A stretch of 64,000 nt of DNA, taken from the NCBI RefSeq assembly GCF_000689415.1, contig NZ_HG322950.1:4409501-4473500 (forward strand). Direction: 5' to 3'. The translations under genes were made by a program, and so were the position numbers. Every line of letters starts with the position of its first letter. Within the stretch, counting starts at the first letter, position 1. Shown piece after piece: positions 48,055-56,746 of the stretch. The notes below the pieces were generated by a model. It was not told where the DNA came from. It did not search any database and was given only the letters and a program-made list of their open reading frames with translations. The stretch is from Pseudomonas knackmussii B13. Lineage in GTDB: Bacteria; Pseudomonadota; Gammaproteobacteria; Pseudomonadales; Pseudomonadaceae.

Positions 48055-48837
48055 TCAGGCCCTCTGGCTGGAGACCGAGAGCACTTCGCCGGTCATGTAC
48101 GAGCTGTAGTCGCTGGCCAGGAACATCATCACGTTGGCGATTTCCCAGGTCTCCGCCGCGCGGCCGAAGGCCTCGGTGGAGGCCAGTTTCTCCAGCAGTT
48201 CCTGGGGCGCGGACTTACGCAGGAAATCGTGCAGGGCGATGCTCGGGCTCACCGCGTTGATGCGGATGCCGTATTCGGCGGCTTCCAATGCAGCGCAACG
48301 GGTCAGCGCCATCACCCCGGCCTTGGCCGCGGCGTAGTGGCTCTGCTCCTTCTGCGCGCGCCAGCCGAGTACCGAGGCGTTGTTCACGATGGCACCTGCC
48401 TTGCGTTCCATCATGTGCGGGAGCATCGCGCGGGTCATGCGCATGGTGCCGGTGAGGGTCACGTCGAGGACGCGGTTCCACTCCTCGTCGGTCATCTCCA
48501 CCAGGGTGCGCGAACCGCCAAGGCCGGCGTTGTTGATCAGCACGTCGACACCGCCCAGGCGCTCTTCGGCGGCAGCCACCAGGGCGCGCACCTGCTCCTC
48601 GTTGGTGACGTTGCAGACCTGACCGTACACCGCCTGCAGCCCGCAGGCCTGGCGGATACGCTCCACGGCCTCGTTCAGGCGGCCTTCGTGGATGTCGCTG
48701 ATCATCAGCGCGCGGCAGCCTTCCTCGGCAGCGCGCAGGGCGGCGGAAAAGCCGATGCCGGCGCCCGCCGCGGCGGTGATCAGCACCGACTTGCCGCGCA
48801 GCAGGCCACGGCCGGATACGTATTCGGGGTTGAGCAT
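48055..48837 (-). CDS. SDR similar to IpdF of steroid C/D-ring degradation
   Basis: This 260-residue SDR has the variant cofactor motif TAAAGAGIG, VCNVTNEEQV, NNAGLGGSRT, NNASVLGWRAQ and SHYAAAKAG. The segments NNASVLGWRAQKEQSHYAAA and RINAVSPSIALHDFL are very similar, from recall, to mycobacterial IpdF, which acts on the 5-OH/5-oxo HIP-CoA intermediates of the C/D rings. It lies between the acyl-CoA dehydrogenase and MaoC genes. Function inferred from this resemblance and the neighbours. Confidence 0.87.
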   Translation of the reverse strand: MLNPEYVSGRGLLRGKSVLITAAAGAGIGFSAALRAAEEGCRALMISDIHEGRLNEAVERIRQACGLQAVYGQVCNVTNEEQVRALVAAAEERLGGVDVLINNAGLGGSRTLVEMTDEEWNRVLDVTLTGTMRMTRAMLPHMMERKAGAIVNNASVLGWRAQKEQSHYAAAKAGVMALTRCAALEAAEYGIRINAVSPSIALHDFLRKSAPQELLEKLASTEAFGRAAETWEIANVMMFLASDYSSYMTGEVLSVSSQRA

Positions 48838-48849
48838 GGGGGCGTTCTC

Positions 48850-50043
48850 CTAGCGGGGGGCCTTGGGTTCTTTCGGCAGGCCGAGCGCGCGCTCGGCGAT
48901 GAGGTTGCGCTGGATCTCGTTGCTGCCGCCGTAGATGGTGTCGGAGCGGCTGAACAGGAACAGGCCCTGCAGGCGGTTGAGCTCGTAGGGCGCGCCGTCG
49001 AGGATTTCCGCCTCGGGGCCGAGCACATCCATGGCCAGCTTGCCCAGGCGTGCGTGCCAGTCGGCCCAGCACAGCTTGTAGATCAGCGCCTCGCGTTGCA
49101 GGCGGCCGTCCTGCGGGCCGGAGAGCATGCGCAGCGAGTTGTAGCGCAGCACCTTCAGCCCGCCCCAGGCCTCGGCGAGGCGCTGGCGCAGCAGCGGGTC
49201 GCGGGCGGCGCCGTTGGCGCGGGCGATGCGGATGACTTCGTCGAGTTCGTTCTGGAACTGCATCTGCTGGCCAAGGGTGGACACCCCGCGCTCGAAGCCC
49301 AGCAGCGCCATGGCGATCTTCCAGCCTTCGCCCGGCGCGCCGAGCAGGTTCTCGGCGGCGGTCTCGGCGTCGTCGAAGAACACCTCGTTGAATTCGGAGG
49401 TGCCGGTGATCTGCTCGATCGGCCGCACCGTGATACCCGGTTGGCGCATCGGCACCAGCAGGAATGCCAGGCCGTGGTGGCCGACGCTGCCCGGCTCGCT
49501 GCGGGCGATGACGAAGCACCAGTCGGACTCGTGGGCCAGCGAGGTCCAGACCTTCTGCCCGTTGATCTTCCAGACGTTGCGCTCGGCGTCGAAGCTCGCG
49601 CGGGTCTTCACCGCCGCCAGGTCGGAACCGGCGCCCGGCTCGGAATAGCCCTGGCACCAGAATTCGCGGCCGCTGACGATACCCGGCAGCAGGCGGCGCT
49701 TCTGCTCTTCAGTGCCGAAGGCGGCGATGGTCGGCCCGGCCAGGCCCTCGCCGATGTGGCCCATGCGGCCGGGGCCGCCGGCGCGGGCGTATTCCTCGTG
49801 GAAGATCACCTGCTGGTTGATCGACAGGCCGCGCCCGCCGTGCTCCGGCGCCCAGCCGACGCAGGTCCAGCCACCCTCGGCGAGCTTGCGCTCCCAGGCC
49901 TTGCGCTCCTCCGGGAAGCTGTGTTCGTCGCCCGGTCCGCCACGGAAGCGCAGCGGTTCGAACTCGCCGCGCAGGTTGTCCGCCAGCCAGAGTGCCACCT
50001 CGGCGCGAAAAGCCTCGTCGGCGGTGCTGAATCCGATCTTCAT
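48850..50043 (-). CDS. Acyl-CoA dehydrogenase, second subunit-like (FadE)
   Basis: This 397-residue flavoprotein has WCQGYSEPGAGSDLAAVKTRA (FAD/substrate site), GQKVWTSLAHESDW, FNEVFFDDAE and a C terminus YGGSNEIQRNLIAERALG. Its start ATG overlaps the stop of the upstream acyl-CoA dehydrogenase gene. In steroid degraders adjacent FadE genes often encode the two chains of an alpha2beta2 enzyme; this pair fits that pattern. The acyl substrate is inferred as a steroid-ring-derived CoA ester. Confidence 0.92.
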   Translation of the reverse strand: MKIGFSTADEAFRAEVALWLADNLRGEFEPLRFRGGPGDEHSFPEERKAWERKLAEGGWTCVGWAPEHGGRGLSINQQVIFHEEYARAGGPGRMGHIGEGLAGPTIAAFGTEEQKRRLLPGIVSGREFWCQGYSEPGAGSDLAAVKTRASFDAERNVWKINGQKVWTSLAHESDWCFVIARSEPGSVGHHGLAFLLVPMRQPGITVRPIEQITGTSEFNEVFFDDAETAAENLLGAPGEGWKIAMALLGFERGVSTLGQQMQFQNELDEVIRIARANGAARDPLLRQRLAEAWGGLKVLRYNSLRMLSGPQDGRLQREALIYKLCWADWHARLGKLAMDVLGPEAEILDGAPYELNRLQGLFLFSRSDTIYGGSNEIQRNLIAERALGLPKEPKAPR

Positions 50044-51182
50044 GGGCGTTCCTCCAGGATGGCCGCGGCGATGCGCTCGCGGTGCCAGGCCGGGGTGCCG
50101 AACAGGCCCTCGCCGGCGCGGGCGCGCTTGAAATACAGGTGCGGGTCGTATTCCCAGGTGAAGCCGACGCCGCCGTGCAGCTGGATCGACTCGGCGGCGC
50201 AGTGGAAGAAGGCCTCCGAGGCCTGCGACTTGGCCAGTGCGGCGGCCTGGGGCAGCTCGGCGGCGAGCGCGGCGTCACCCTGCCCGTCCAGCGCCTCCTG
50301 GGCCACGCAGGCGGCGTAATAGAGCGCCGAACGCGCGCACTCCACCTGCAGCATCATGTCGGCCATGCGGTGCTTGAGCGCCTGGAAGCCACCCACCGGG
50401 CGGCCGAACTGGCGGCGCTCCTGGGTGTAGGCGACGGTCAGGTCCAGCGCCTGTTGCGCACCGCCGACCTGCTCGGCAGCGAGGGCCACGGCACCGAGCT
50501 GCAGGACTTTTTCCAGCAGCGGCCAGGCTCCGCCCGGCTCGCCCAGCAGGGCATCGGCGGGCAGGTACAGGCCGTTCAATTCGATCTCCGCGAGCGTGCG
50601 GGTCTGATCCAGCGTCGGCAGCACGCGGCGCTGCAGGCCGGCGCTTTCGGCGGGCACGGCGAACAGGCTGATGCCTTGCGGCATGCGTGCGGGGATCAAC
50701 AGAAGATCGGCACTGTGACCATCGATGACCGAGCGCAGGCGACCGTCGAGCACGAAGCCCTGGCCTTCCGCATGCGCCTGTACCTGGACGGCATCGGCGA
50801 AGGGCGTACTCAGCGCCAAGGTGGCGCTGAGGCTGCCTTCGGCCAGGCCGGGCAGCCAGCGTGCCTGCTGCCCTTCAGCGCCAAGCACGCGCAAGGCGCA
50901 CACGGCCAGGGCGCTGGCGAAGAACGGCAGGGGCGAAAGACGGCGGCCCAGCTGCTCCTGGACGATGGCCAGCTCGACGAAGCCCAGGCCCAGGCCGCCA
51001 TGGGCCTCGGGCACCAGCAGGGCCTGCCAGCCGAGTTCGGCGCAGATGCGCTGCCAAAGCGCCTGGTCGTGCCCGCCGGTGGCCATGGCCGCGCGCACGG
51101 CGCTGGAAGGTGAAGCGTCGGCGAGGAAGCTTTCCGCGCTGTCGCGGATCATCTGCTGCTCGTCGGTGAAGGCGAATTCCAT
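50040..51182 (-). CDS. Acyl-CoA dehydrogenase, first subunit-like (FadE)
   Basis: This 380-residue acyl-CoA dehydrogenase begins MEFAFTDEQQMIRD, the usual start of the family. It has GWQALLVPEAHGGLGLGFVE, YTQERRQFGRPVGGFQALKHRMADM and QLHGGVGFTWEYDPH. It is the first gene of the seven-gene leftward operon (two FadE, SDR, MaoC, thiolase, KSI, NTF2-like). Its promoter, leader and first codons (51163-51262) are duplicated at the luxR-type gene (62170-62269) and contain the cluster palindrome. Confidence 0.92.
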   Translation of the reverse strand: MEFAFTDEQQMIRDSAESFLADASPSSAVRAAMATGGHDQALWQRICAELGWQALLVPEAHGGLGLGFVELAIVQEQLGRRLSPLPFFASALAVCALRVLGAEGQQARWLPGLAEGSLSATLALSTPFADAVQVQAHAEGQGFVLDGRLRSVIDGHSADLLLIPARMPQGISLFAVPAESAGLQRRVLPTLDQTRTLAEIELNGLYLPADALLGEPGGAWPLLEKVLQLGAVALAAEQVGGAQQALDLTVAYTQERRQFGRPVGGFQALKHRMADMMLQVECARSALYYAACVAQEALDGQGDAALAAELPQAAALAKSQASEAFFHCAAESIQLHGGVGFTWEYDPHLYFKRARAGEGLFGTPAWHRERIAAAILEERP

Positions 51183-51262
51183 GGGATACAGCCCTGTGGT
51201 TTCGGATGGACGAAGTCTGGCGGGAGACGCCTGGGGGGGAATCGTCCGAATGGACGTGGGGG
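51163..51262. repeat. 100-bp duplicated promoter/leader block, copy A
   Basis: It aligns without gaps to 62170-62269; I count 81 identical positions of 100, including the last 29 in a row. It covers the first six codons of the acyl-CoA dehydrogenase gene, its leader and the palindrome at 51243-51256. Confidence 0.85.
51243..51256. promoter_or_regulatory. Shared palindrome of the steroid-type cluster, copy A
   Basis: CGTCCGAATGGACG is a perfect 5-bp inverted repeat with a 4-base core, 61 bp upstream of the ATG at 51182. The identical sequence is found at the same distance before the luxR-type gene. Confidence 0.8.
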
Positions 51263-51311
51263 AAGGACGCGGATGCTTGGCGGAACGGACGGCGCGGGAC
51301 AGTTGTTTTTC

Positions 51312-51377
51312 GTAGGAGCGAGCTTGCTCGCGAACAAACCCCGTGCCGAAGCTGTTCGCGAGCAAGCTCGCTCCTAC
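51312..51377. repeat. REP-type inverted pair
   Basis: GTAGGAGCGAGCTTGCTCGCGAAC at 51312-51335 and its reverse complement at 51354-51377 form a long stem-loop. The class matches 23464-23527 and a single arm near 62291. Confidence 0.8.
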
Positions 51378-51561
51378 AGGTAAACCTCGGTGCAAGACCA
51401 AGCCGTAGGAGCGGCCCATGGCCGCGATTGAACCCCGTGCAGAGGGACAAGGCCCCGGGGACGCGCACTCCGGCGCGCAGGCGCTGGCAGGCTCGAGCCC
51501 GCCACCCGCTCCTGCGTCACGCCCCGCGCGCCTTCAACGTACGCGCCCCCGGGAGACACAC

Positions 51562-53940
51562 TCAGCGCTCGAGCACCTCGCCGCCGACCGGCAGCGCCGG
51601 CTTCTCGCGCAAGCGCTGGCCGACGCCGAGCCAGACCGCCAGCGCGGGCAGGAGGAAGATCGCCCCCAGCACGTTGACCAGGAACATGAAGGCCAGCAGC
51701 ACGCCCATGTCGGCCTGGAACTTGAGCGCGGAGAACGCCCAGGTGCCGACGCCGATGGACATGGTCACGGCCGTAAACACGGCCGCCGTGCCGCGCTGGC
51801 GCAGCGCCTCGTAGAAGGCTTCGCGCAGGCTCCTGCCGTCTTCCAGCTCATGCTGCACCCGCTCGAAGAGGTACACGCCGTAGTCCACCCCGACCCCGAC
51901 GCCGAGGGCGATCACCGGCAGGGTGGCGACCTTCAGGCCGATGCCGAGCAGGGCCATGAGCGCGTTGCAGAGGATGGTCACCAGCATCAGCGGCACTATC
52001 ACGCAGAGCACCCCGCGCCAGGAGCGGAAGGTGATCCAGCACAGCAGGGTGATGGCGACGAAGATCGATGCCAGCATCTGCGCCTCGGCGTGCTCCACCG
52101 CCTCGTTGGTGGCCGCCGCCACCCCAGCGTTGCCACCGGCCAGGCGGAAGCGGATCAGCGGGTTGTGCTCGGCGGCAATGAAGCGCTGCACTTCCTCGGT
52201 GACGTGCTTGAGGGTCGAGCCCTGGTGGTCGTCGAGGTAGACCAGGATGTTGAGGGTCTTGCAGCCCTCGGTGTTCAGCCCCAGCTCCGGGTTGGCCGCG
52301 CCGCCGCCGATGCGCAGGGCCGCCTCCGAGCGCTGCAGCGCCGCCCAGCGCGGGTTGGCCTCGTTGTTGCCGGCGACGTAGAGCTTCACCCCGCCGGCCA
52401 CGCTGCGCACCGACTGCACGCCGGAGACGCCGCGCAGGAACAGGTCCAGGCGCTCGACCGCGTTCATCACCTCCCAGTTCAGGCAGGCCTCGCCCTGGCC
52501 GCTGGTCTCGGCGTAGACCGAGAGCACGTCCATGCTGATCGAGTAGCTGCCGACGATGGCCGCGTTGTCGCGGTTGTAGCGCGACTCGGCGCGCAGCTCC
52601 GGGGCACCGGCGCCGATGTCGCCGATGTGCAGGAAGCGCGAGCCGTAGGTGCCGGCGGCGAGCAGCACGAGCATGGCGGCGAGGCTCAGCAGCGCCGGGC
52701 CCGGCTCGGCCAGCGCCGCCAACGCCCACCAGGCGCGCTGGCGTTGCCCCGCTGGCACCCGGCGGGCGGCCCGCTCCAGCTGCAGGTGGGACAGGATGAT
52801 CGGCAGGAACATCTTGTTGGTGACCACCATCAGGCCGACGCCCAGGCACGCGGTAAGGCCCAGCTCGCGGACGATGGGGATGTCGATGAGCATGATCACC
52901 ATGAAGCCCAGGGCGTTGGCCAGCAGCGCCACCGTGCCCGGAATCGCCAGCTTGCGGAACGCCGCCTCGGCGGCTTCGCGCGGCGCGGCACCGGCCAGCA
53001 CGTCCTGCTTCCAGGCGTTGGTCATCTGCACGGCGTGGGACACGCCGATGGAGAAGATCAGGAAGGGCACCAGCACCGACATCGGGTCGATGCCGTAGCC
53101 CAGCAGCGGCAGCAGGCCGAGCAGCCAGATCACCGGCAACAGCGCGACGCAGATCGCCAGCAGGGTCAGCTTCAGCGAACGGCAATAGAGCCACAGCAGC
53201 ACGGCGGTGATGGCGAAGGCGATGGCGAAGAAGCCCAGCACCCCGTTGAGGCCATCCATCACCTCGCCCATGAGCTTGGCGAAGCCGACGATCTGGATGT
53301 CGACCTGTTCGCTGGCGAAGCGCGCGCGAATGTCTTCCAGGCGCTTGGCCACCGCCGCGTAGTCGAGCTTGCGGCCGGTCTGCGGGTCGACCTCCAGCAG
53401 GTCGGCCTGGACCATGGCCGAGCGCAGGTCGTTGGCCACCAGTTGGCCGATCTCGCCGGACTTGGCGACGTTGGTGCGGATCTGCGCCAGCCCCGTGGCG
53501 TCGGCGACGAAGTGCGAAGGCACGACCACGTCGCCGGTGAAGCCGTTCTCGGTGACCTCGATGTAGCGCACGTTGGGCGTGAACAGCGAGCGCACGCGGC
53601 TGCGGTTCACGCCGGGGGTGAAGAACACCTCGTCGGTGACCTTGCGCAGCACTTCGAGGAACTGCGGGTTGTAGATGTCCCCCTGGCCCTTCCAGTGCAC
53701 GCTCAGCAGCACCCGGTTGGCGCCGGAGAAGGTGCTGCCGTGCTCGCGGAAGGCGGCCATGAACGGATGGCTGAGCGGGATCAGCTTGTTGAAGCCCGGG
53801 TCCAGGCGGGTGTGCAGCGACGAGGCGCCCAGGCCCAGGGTGATCAGCACGAAGAGCAGGCCGAGGACCTTGCGCCGGGCGATCAGCCCGCGGGCCATGG
53901 CGGCGACCAGGCGCTCGGTACGGGTTACAGCGGCAGACAT
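51562..53940 (-). CDS. MMPL/RND-family transporter
   Basis: This 792-residue membrane protein has 12 predicted helices in two halves, each with a large extracytoplasmic loop (about residues 60-225 and 440-600). Conserved membrane segments include SIGVSHAVQMTNAW and the ALGVGVGVDYGVYLFE motif whose Asp is the usual proton-coupling residue of RND/MMPL proteins. It overlaps the YCF48 gene upstream (TGATG). With YCF48-, DUF1302- and DUF1329-type proteins it forms a module that often accompanies degradation clusters for hydrophobic substrates; transport of steroid-like molecules or lipids is inferred. Confidence 0.88.
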   Translation of the reverse strand: MSAAVTRTERLVAAMARGLIARRKVLGLLFVLITLGLGASSLHTRLDPGFNKLIPLSHPFMAAFREHGSTFSGANRVLLSVHWKGQGDIYNPQFLEVLRKVTDEVFFTPGVNRSRVRSLFTPNVRYIEVTENGFTGDVVVPSHFVADATGLAQIRTNVAKSGEIGQLVANDLRSAMVQADLLEVDPQTGRKLDYAAVAKRLEDIRARFASEQVDIQIVGFAKLMGEVMDGLNGVLGFFAIAFAITAVLLWLYCRSLKLTLLAICVALLPVIWLLGLLPLLGYGIDPMSVLVPFLIFSIGVSHAVQMTNAWKQDVLAGAAPREAAEAAFRKLAIPGTVALLANALGFMVIMLIDIPIVRELGLTACLGVGLMVVTNKMFLPIILSHLQLERAARRVPAGQRQRAWWALAALAEPGPALLSLAAMLVLLAAGTYGSRFLHIGDIGAGAPELRAESRYNRDNAAIVGSYSISMDVLSVYAETSGQGEACLNWEVMNAVERLDLFLRGVSGVQSVRSVAGGVKLYVAGNNEANPRWAALQRSEAALRIGGGAANPELGLNTEGCKTLNILVYLDDHQGSTLKHVTEEVQRFIAAEHNPLIRFRLAGGNAGVAAATNEAVEHAEAQMLASIFVAITLLCWITFRSWRGVLCVIVPLMLVTILCNALMALLGIGLKVATLPVIALGVGVGVDYGVYLFERVQHELEDGRSLREAFYEALRQRGTAAVFTAVTMSIGVGTWAFSALKFQADMGVLLAFMFLVNVLGAIFLLPALAVWLGVGQRLREKPALPVGGEVLER

Positions 53941-54935
53941 CAGCGAATCTCCTGTGGCGAGGGCGGGACCTGGCCGGAAACCGGCAGCGCCAGGCGACGC
54001 AGCCCCGCGTCACTGGCCAGCAGCAGCTGACCGTCGGGCGGTACCAGCAGGTCGGTGAGGTTTTCCTGGCCACCGTCGCGCAGCACCTGGAAGGACAGGC
54101 CGCCATCATGGCTGCCCATCACCACGCCGCCCTGCCCGGCCAGCAGCACGGCGCCCTGCGAATCAATCGCGCCGGCATACAGCGAGACCGGCAGCGGCAC
54201 CCGCACCGGGCGCCAGTGCAGGCCGTCGTCGTTGCTGCGGAACACCTGGCCGCGCATGCCGTAAGCCAGCCAGCTACCCCCGCCCAGGCCGAGCGCGCCA
54301 TACAGCGAGCCGTTGTAGAAGGGTTCGACGGCCTGCCAGTGCGCGCCGCCGTCGAGGGAGCGCAGCACGCTGCCGGCTTCGCCGACGATCAGCCATTGGC
54401 GCCGATCCGGCGAGGCCACGATGGCGTTCAGGTGCCAGTCACCCGGCGCGCCGATGGACTCGCCACGCCAGTGCTGCCCGCCATCGGTCGAACGCAGCAC
54501 GCGGCCGAAGGCGCCCACCGCGAGCCAGTCGCCCGAAGGCAGCCGCGCGGCGTCCATCAGCGGCTGGCCGTCGTTCTCGACGAAGGCGGCCTCTCGCCAG
54601 CTGCGCCCGCCATCGGTGGTGCGCAGGATCCAGCCCTCGTGACCGAGGGCCAGGCCGTTGTGGGAATCGGCGAACACCAGGCGCGTGATCAGCGCCTGGC
54701 GTTGCGGTGAAACCTTGGCGGCGATCCAGGTCCGTCCCTGGTCGAGGGACAGGCGGATCTGGCCGAGCTCGCCGGCCAGCACCAGGCCGGCGGCCGTGGC
54801 CTTGATGCCGTCGATCTGCATGCGCTCGACGGGAATCTCCGTCGGCCGCAGGGAAGGCGCGCCGCGCGGGGCGAAGGCCAGTGCACCGGCCCCCGCCACC
54901 AATACGCAGGCGGCCAGTCCGAGGATCGTCCTCAT
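53940..54935 (-). CDS. Exported YCF48/BNR-repeat beta-propeller protein
   Basis: This 331-residue protein has a signal peptide (ILGLAACVLVAGAGALAFA) and repeated sialidase/BNR-type units (SLDQGRTWIAA, TTDGGRSWREA, STDGGQHWRGE, SLDGGAHWQA, SNDDGLHWRP, SHDGGLSFQV), giving a beta-propeller related to YCF48/HCF136. It is probably periplasmic. It sits between the MMPL and DUF1302 genes in one operon and may assemble or support the envelope transport module. Confidence 0.87.
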   Translation of the reverse strand: MRTILGLAACVLVAGAGALAFAPRGAPSLRPTEIPVERMQIDGIKATAAGLVLAGELGQIRLSLDQGRTWIAAKVSPQRQALITRLVFADSHNGLALGHEGWILRTTDGGRSWREAAFVENDGQPLMDAARLPSGDWLAVGAFGRVLRSTDGGQHWRGESIGAPGDWHLNAIVASPDRRQWLIVGEAGSVLRSLDGGAHWQAVEPFYNGSLYGALGLGGGSWLAYGMRGQVFRSNDDGLHWRPVRVPLPVSLYAGAIDSQGAVLLAGQGGVVMGSHDGGLSFQVLRDGGQENLTDLLVPPDGQLLLASDAGLRRLALPVSGQVPPSPQEIR

Positions 54936-54952
54936 GAAAGGCCTCCCCCGGC

Positions 54953-56575
54953 TCAGAAGCTGTACTTGGCGGCGAACGCCAGGTAGTCGCGGTCGGCCAG
55001 CGGGCGCTTCTCCAGGTCGGCCGAGCCGAGGAAGCCGTTATAGGTGAGATCGAGTTCCAGGTTGTTCAGGTACTTGCCGGTGATGCCGACGCTCATGCGC
55101 TTGTCGCCCTGGCCGACCAGGCCGCCGAAGGCCCCCGCCACAGCGGCGGCGCCCTTGACCTGCTGGGCGAAGGAGACCGGCAGGGTCATGTCCCAGTTCT
55201 CGATGACGTTGTTCCAGGACGGGATCACCATCAGTTGGTAGGCCCAGGAGTTGCGGTCATTGGTGAGCTCGTCGTAGCGATCCCCGGCAAAGCCGAAGGC
55301 ATCCACCGAGTTGACGTGCAGCGAGCTGACCTCGGCGAGGAAGGTGGTCTGCTCGGAGAACCAGCGCGGGCCCAGCAGGTAGATGGCCGAGAGGTTCGCC
55401 TGGGTAGCGTCGGCGCGGGTCGCCACCGAGCCCAGCGGCGAGTCGACCAGCACCGGCACGCCTTCCTTGTAGCTGACCTCGCCGGCCAGGTTCACGTCGC
55501 CCAGGCGGGTCGAGAAGCTGGCGCCGTAGAGCGAGATGTCGTCGAAGTACACCACGCTGTAGTCCACCGGGACAAAGTCCTGGTAGTGCACTTCCACGTT
55601 GGGGTTCTTGTCGTGGTAGCGCAGGTAGAACAGGCTCAGGTCGGTCTCGCTGGTCACCGCGAAGTGCGTGCTCAGGCCCCACTGGCCGCTGTCGCGGGGA
55701 TGGTGGTCGGGGCCGCGCGGAATGTTGAAGCCCGGCGCTGCGCGAATGAATTCGGCGCCCGGCCCGACCACGTCGGTGTAGGAGAAGTAGGTACCGACCG
55801 GGTCCAGCTCGGTGGGCTTGTACTGGTACTGGTAGTACGCCGCGACGCCGAACACCGGGTTCAGCTGCCACTGCGCCGAGAGCTGGCCGACCGGCAGCAG
55901 GATGTCCTTCACCTCGGTGCCGGGCACGTTGGCCTTGGTCGCGTCGGCAGGCGACTGGGCGCCGGCGATGTTCGGGAAGAACAGGCTCTCGCCCCACTGC
56001 ACCACCTGCTGGCCCAGGCGCAGGTTGAGCATCGACTCGTCCCCGGTCTGCTGGCTGGTGTACAGGTAGGCATCGAGCAGGCGCGTGCGGTTTTCCTCGA
56101 GCCGGCGCGCCCGCGAGGTGAACTGGTCGTGGTCGCCGTCCTTGTTCACCGTCTCGGGCGAGTCGTTGTCGTTGTAATGCCGGTAGACATCGTCGTAGAA
56201 GCTGCTGGCGCGCAGGAACGCCCCGTAGTTGCGGTACTTGATGTCGAAATCGCCGAGCACCGACAGGCGATTGTTGATCAGCGCGCCGCGCTTGAAGTTG
56301 CGGTCGCCGTCGTCCGAGTTCACGGTGGTCGGCAGGCCACTGGCCGGGTCGGTCGGCCCGTCGACCAGCGCCGCCGACGGATCGCGCAGACGGTAGGCCG
56401 CGGCGTAACTGACGTTGATGATGTAGTCGACATTCACCTCCTCGCCGATGGCGAAGGTCCCGGCATGCGCCGGCATGGCGAAGGGCATCGCCGCCAGTCC
56501 GAGCAGCCAGTGCAACTTGCGGCCGCCACGCAGCCCACCCGATCCCCCAGCCACATCGCTTGCAAAACGCATCAT
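54953..56575 (-). CDS. DUF1302 family outer-membrane protein
   Basis: This 540-residue protein has a signal peptide (about residues 16-38, LHWLLGLAAMPFAMPAHAG) and many alternating beta strands rich in Tyr, ending in Phe (YLAFAAKYSF), as in outer-membrane barrels. DUF1302 proteins pair with DUF1329 proteins in Pseudomonas and Comamonas catabolic clusters. It is probably the outer-membrane component of hydrophobic-substrate uptake; this is inferred. A second Met at residue 2 makes the exact start uncertain. Confidence 0.87.
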   Translation of the reverse strand: MMRFASDVAGGSGGLRGGRKLHWLLGLAAMPFAMPAHAGTFAIGEEVNVDYIINVSYAAAYRLRDPSAALVDGPTDPASGLPTTVNSDDGDRNFKRGALINNRLSVLGDFDIKYRNYGAFLRASSFYDDVYRHYNDNDSPETVNKDGDHDQFTSRARRLEENRTRLLDAYLYTSQQTGDESMLNLRLGQQVVQWGESLFFPNIAGAQSPADATKANVPGTEVKDILLPVGQLSAQWQLNPVFGVAAYYQYQYKPTELDPVGTYFSYTDVVGPGAEFIRAAPGFNIPRGPDHHPRDSGQWGLSTHFAVTSETDLSLFYLRYHDKNPNVEVHYQDFVPVDYSVVYFDDISLYGASFSTRLGDVNLAGEVSYKEGVPVLVDSPLGSVATRADATQANLSAIYLLGPRWFSEQTTFLAEVSSLHVNSVDAFGFAGDRYDELTNDRNSWAYQLMVIPSWNNVIENWDMTLPVSFAQQVKGAAAVAGAFGGLVGQGDKRMSVGITGKYLNNLELDLTYNGFLGSADLEKRPLADRDYLAFAAKYSF

Positions 56576-56746
56576 CTACAGCCTCCTGTTCGCCCGCGCC
56601 GCCGCGGCACCGTCCCCCGGTGTCCGACGAGCGCGCGGCATCACCCCCTGGCGAGGCGCAGGGCGTCGCCGGGGGTGGGGTCATTTGGAATTGTTTTCAG
56701 TGGAGAAAGCCGTGTCCGGGCGTGGCGAGCGCCCCGCCCGGTGTAC

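Larger units (their letters stand above)
51183..51561. other. Gene-free region with promoter and REP elements
   Basis: These 379 bp lie upstream of the fadE operon and downstream of the MMPL gene. They hold the cluster palindrome, a REP inverted pair (51312-51377) and a REP half copy starting at about 51404. The rest shows no gene. Confidence 0.7.
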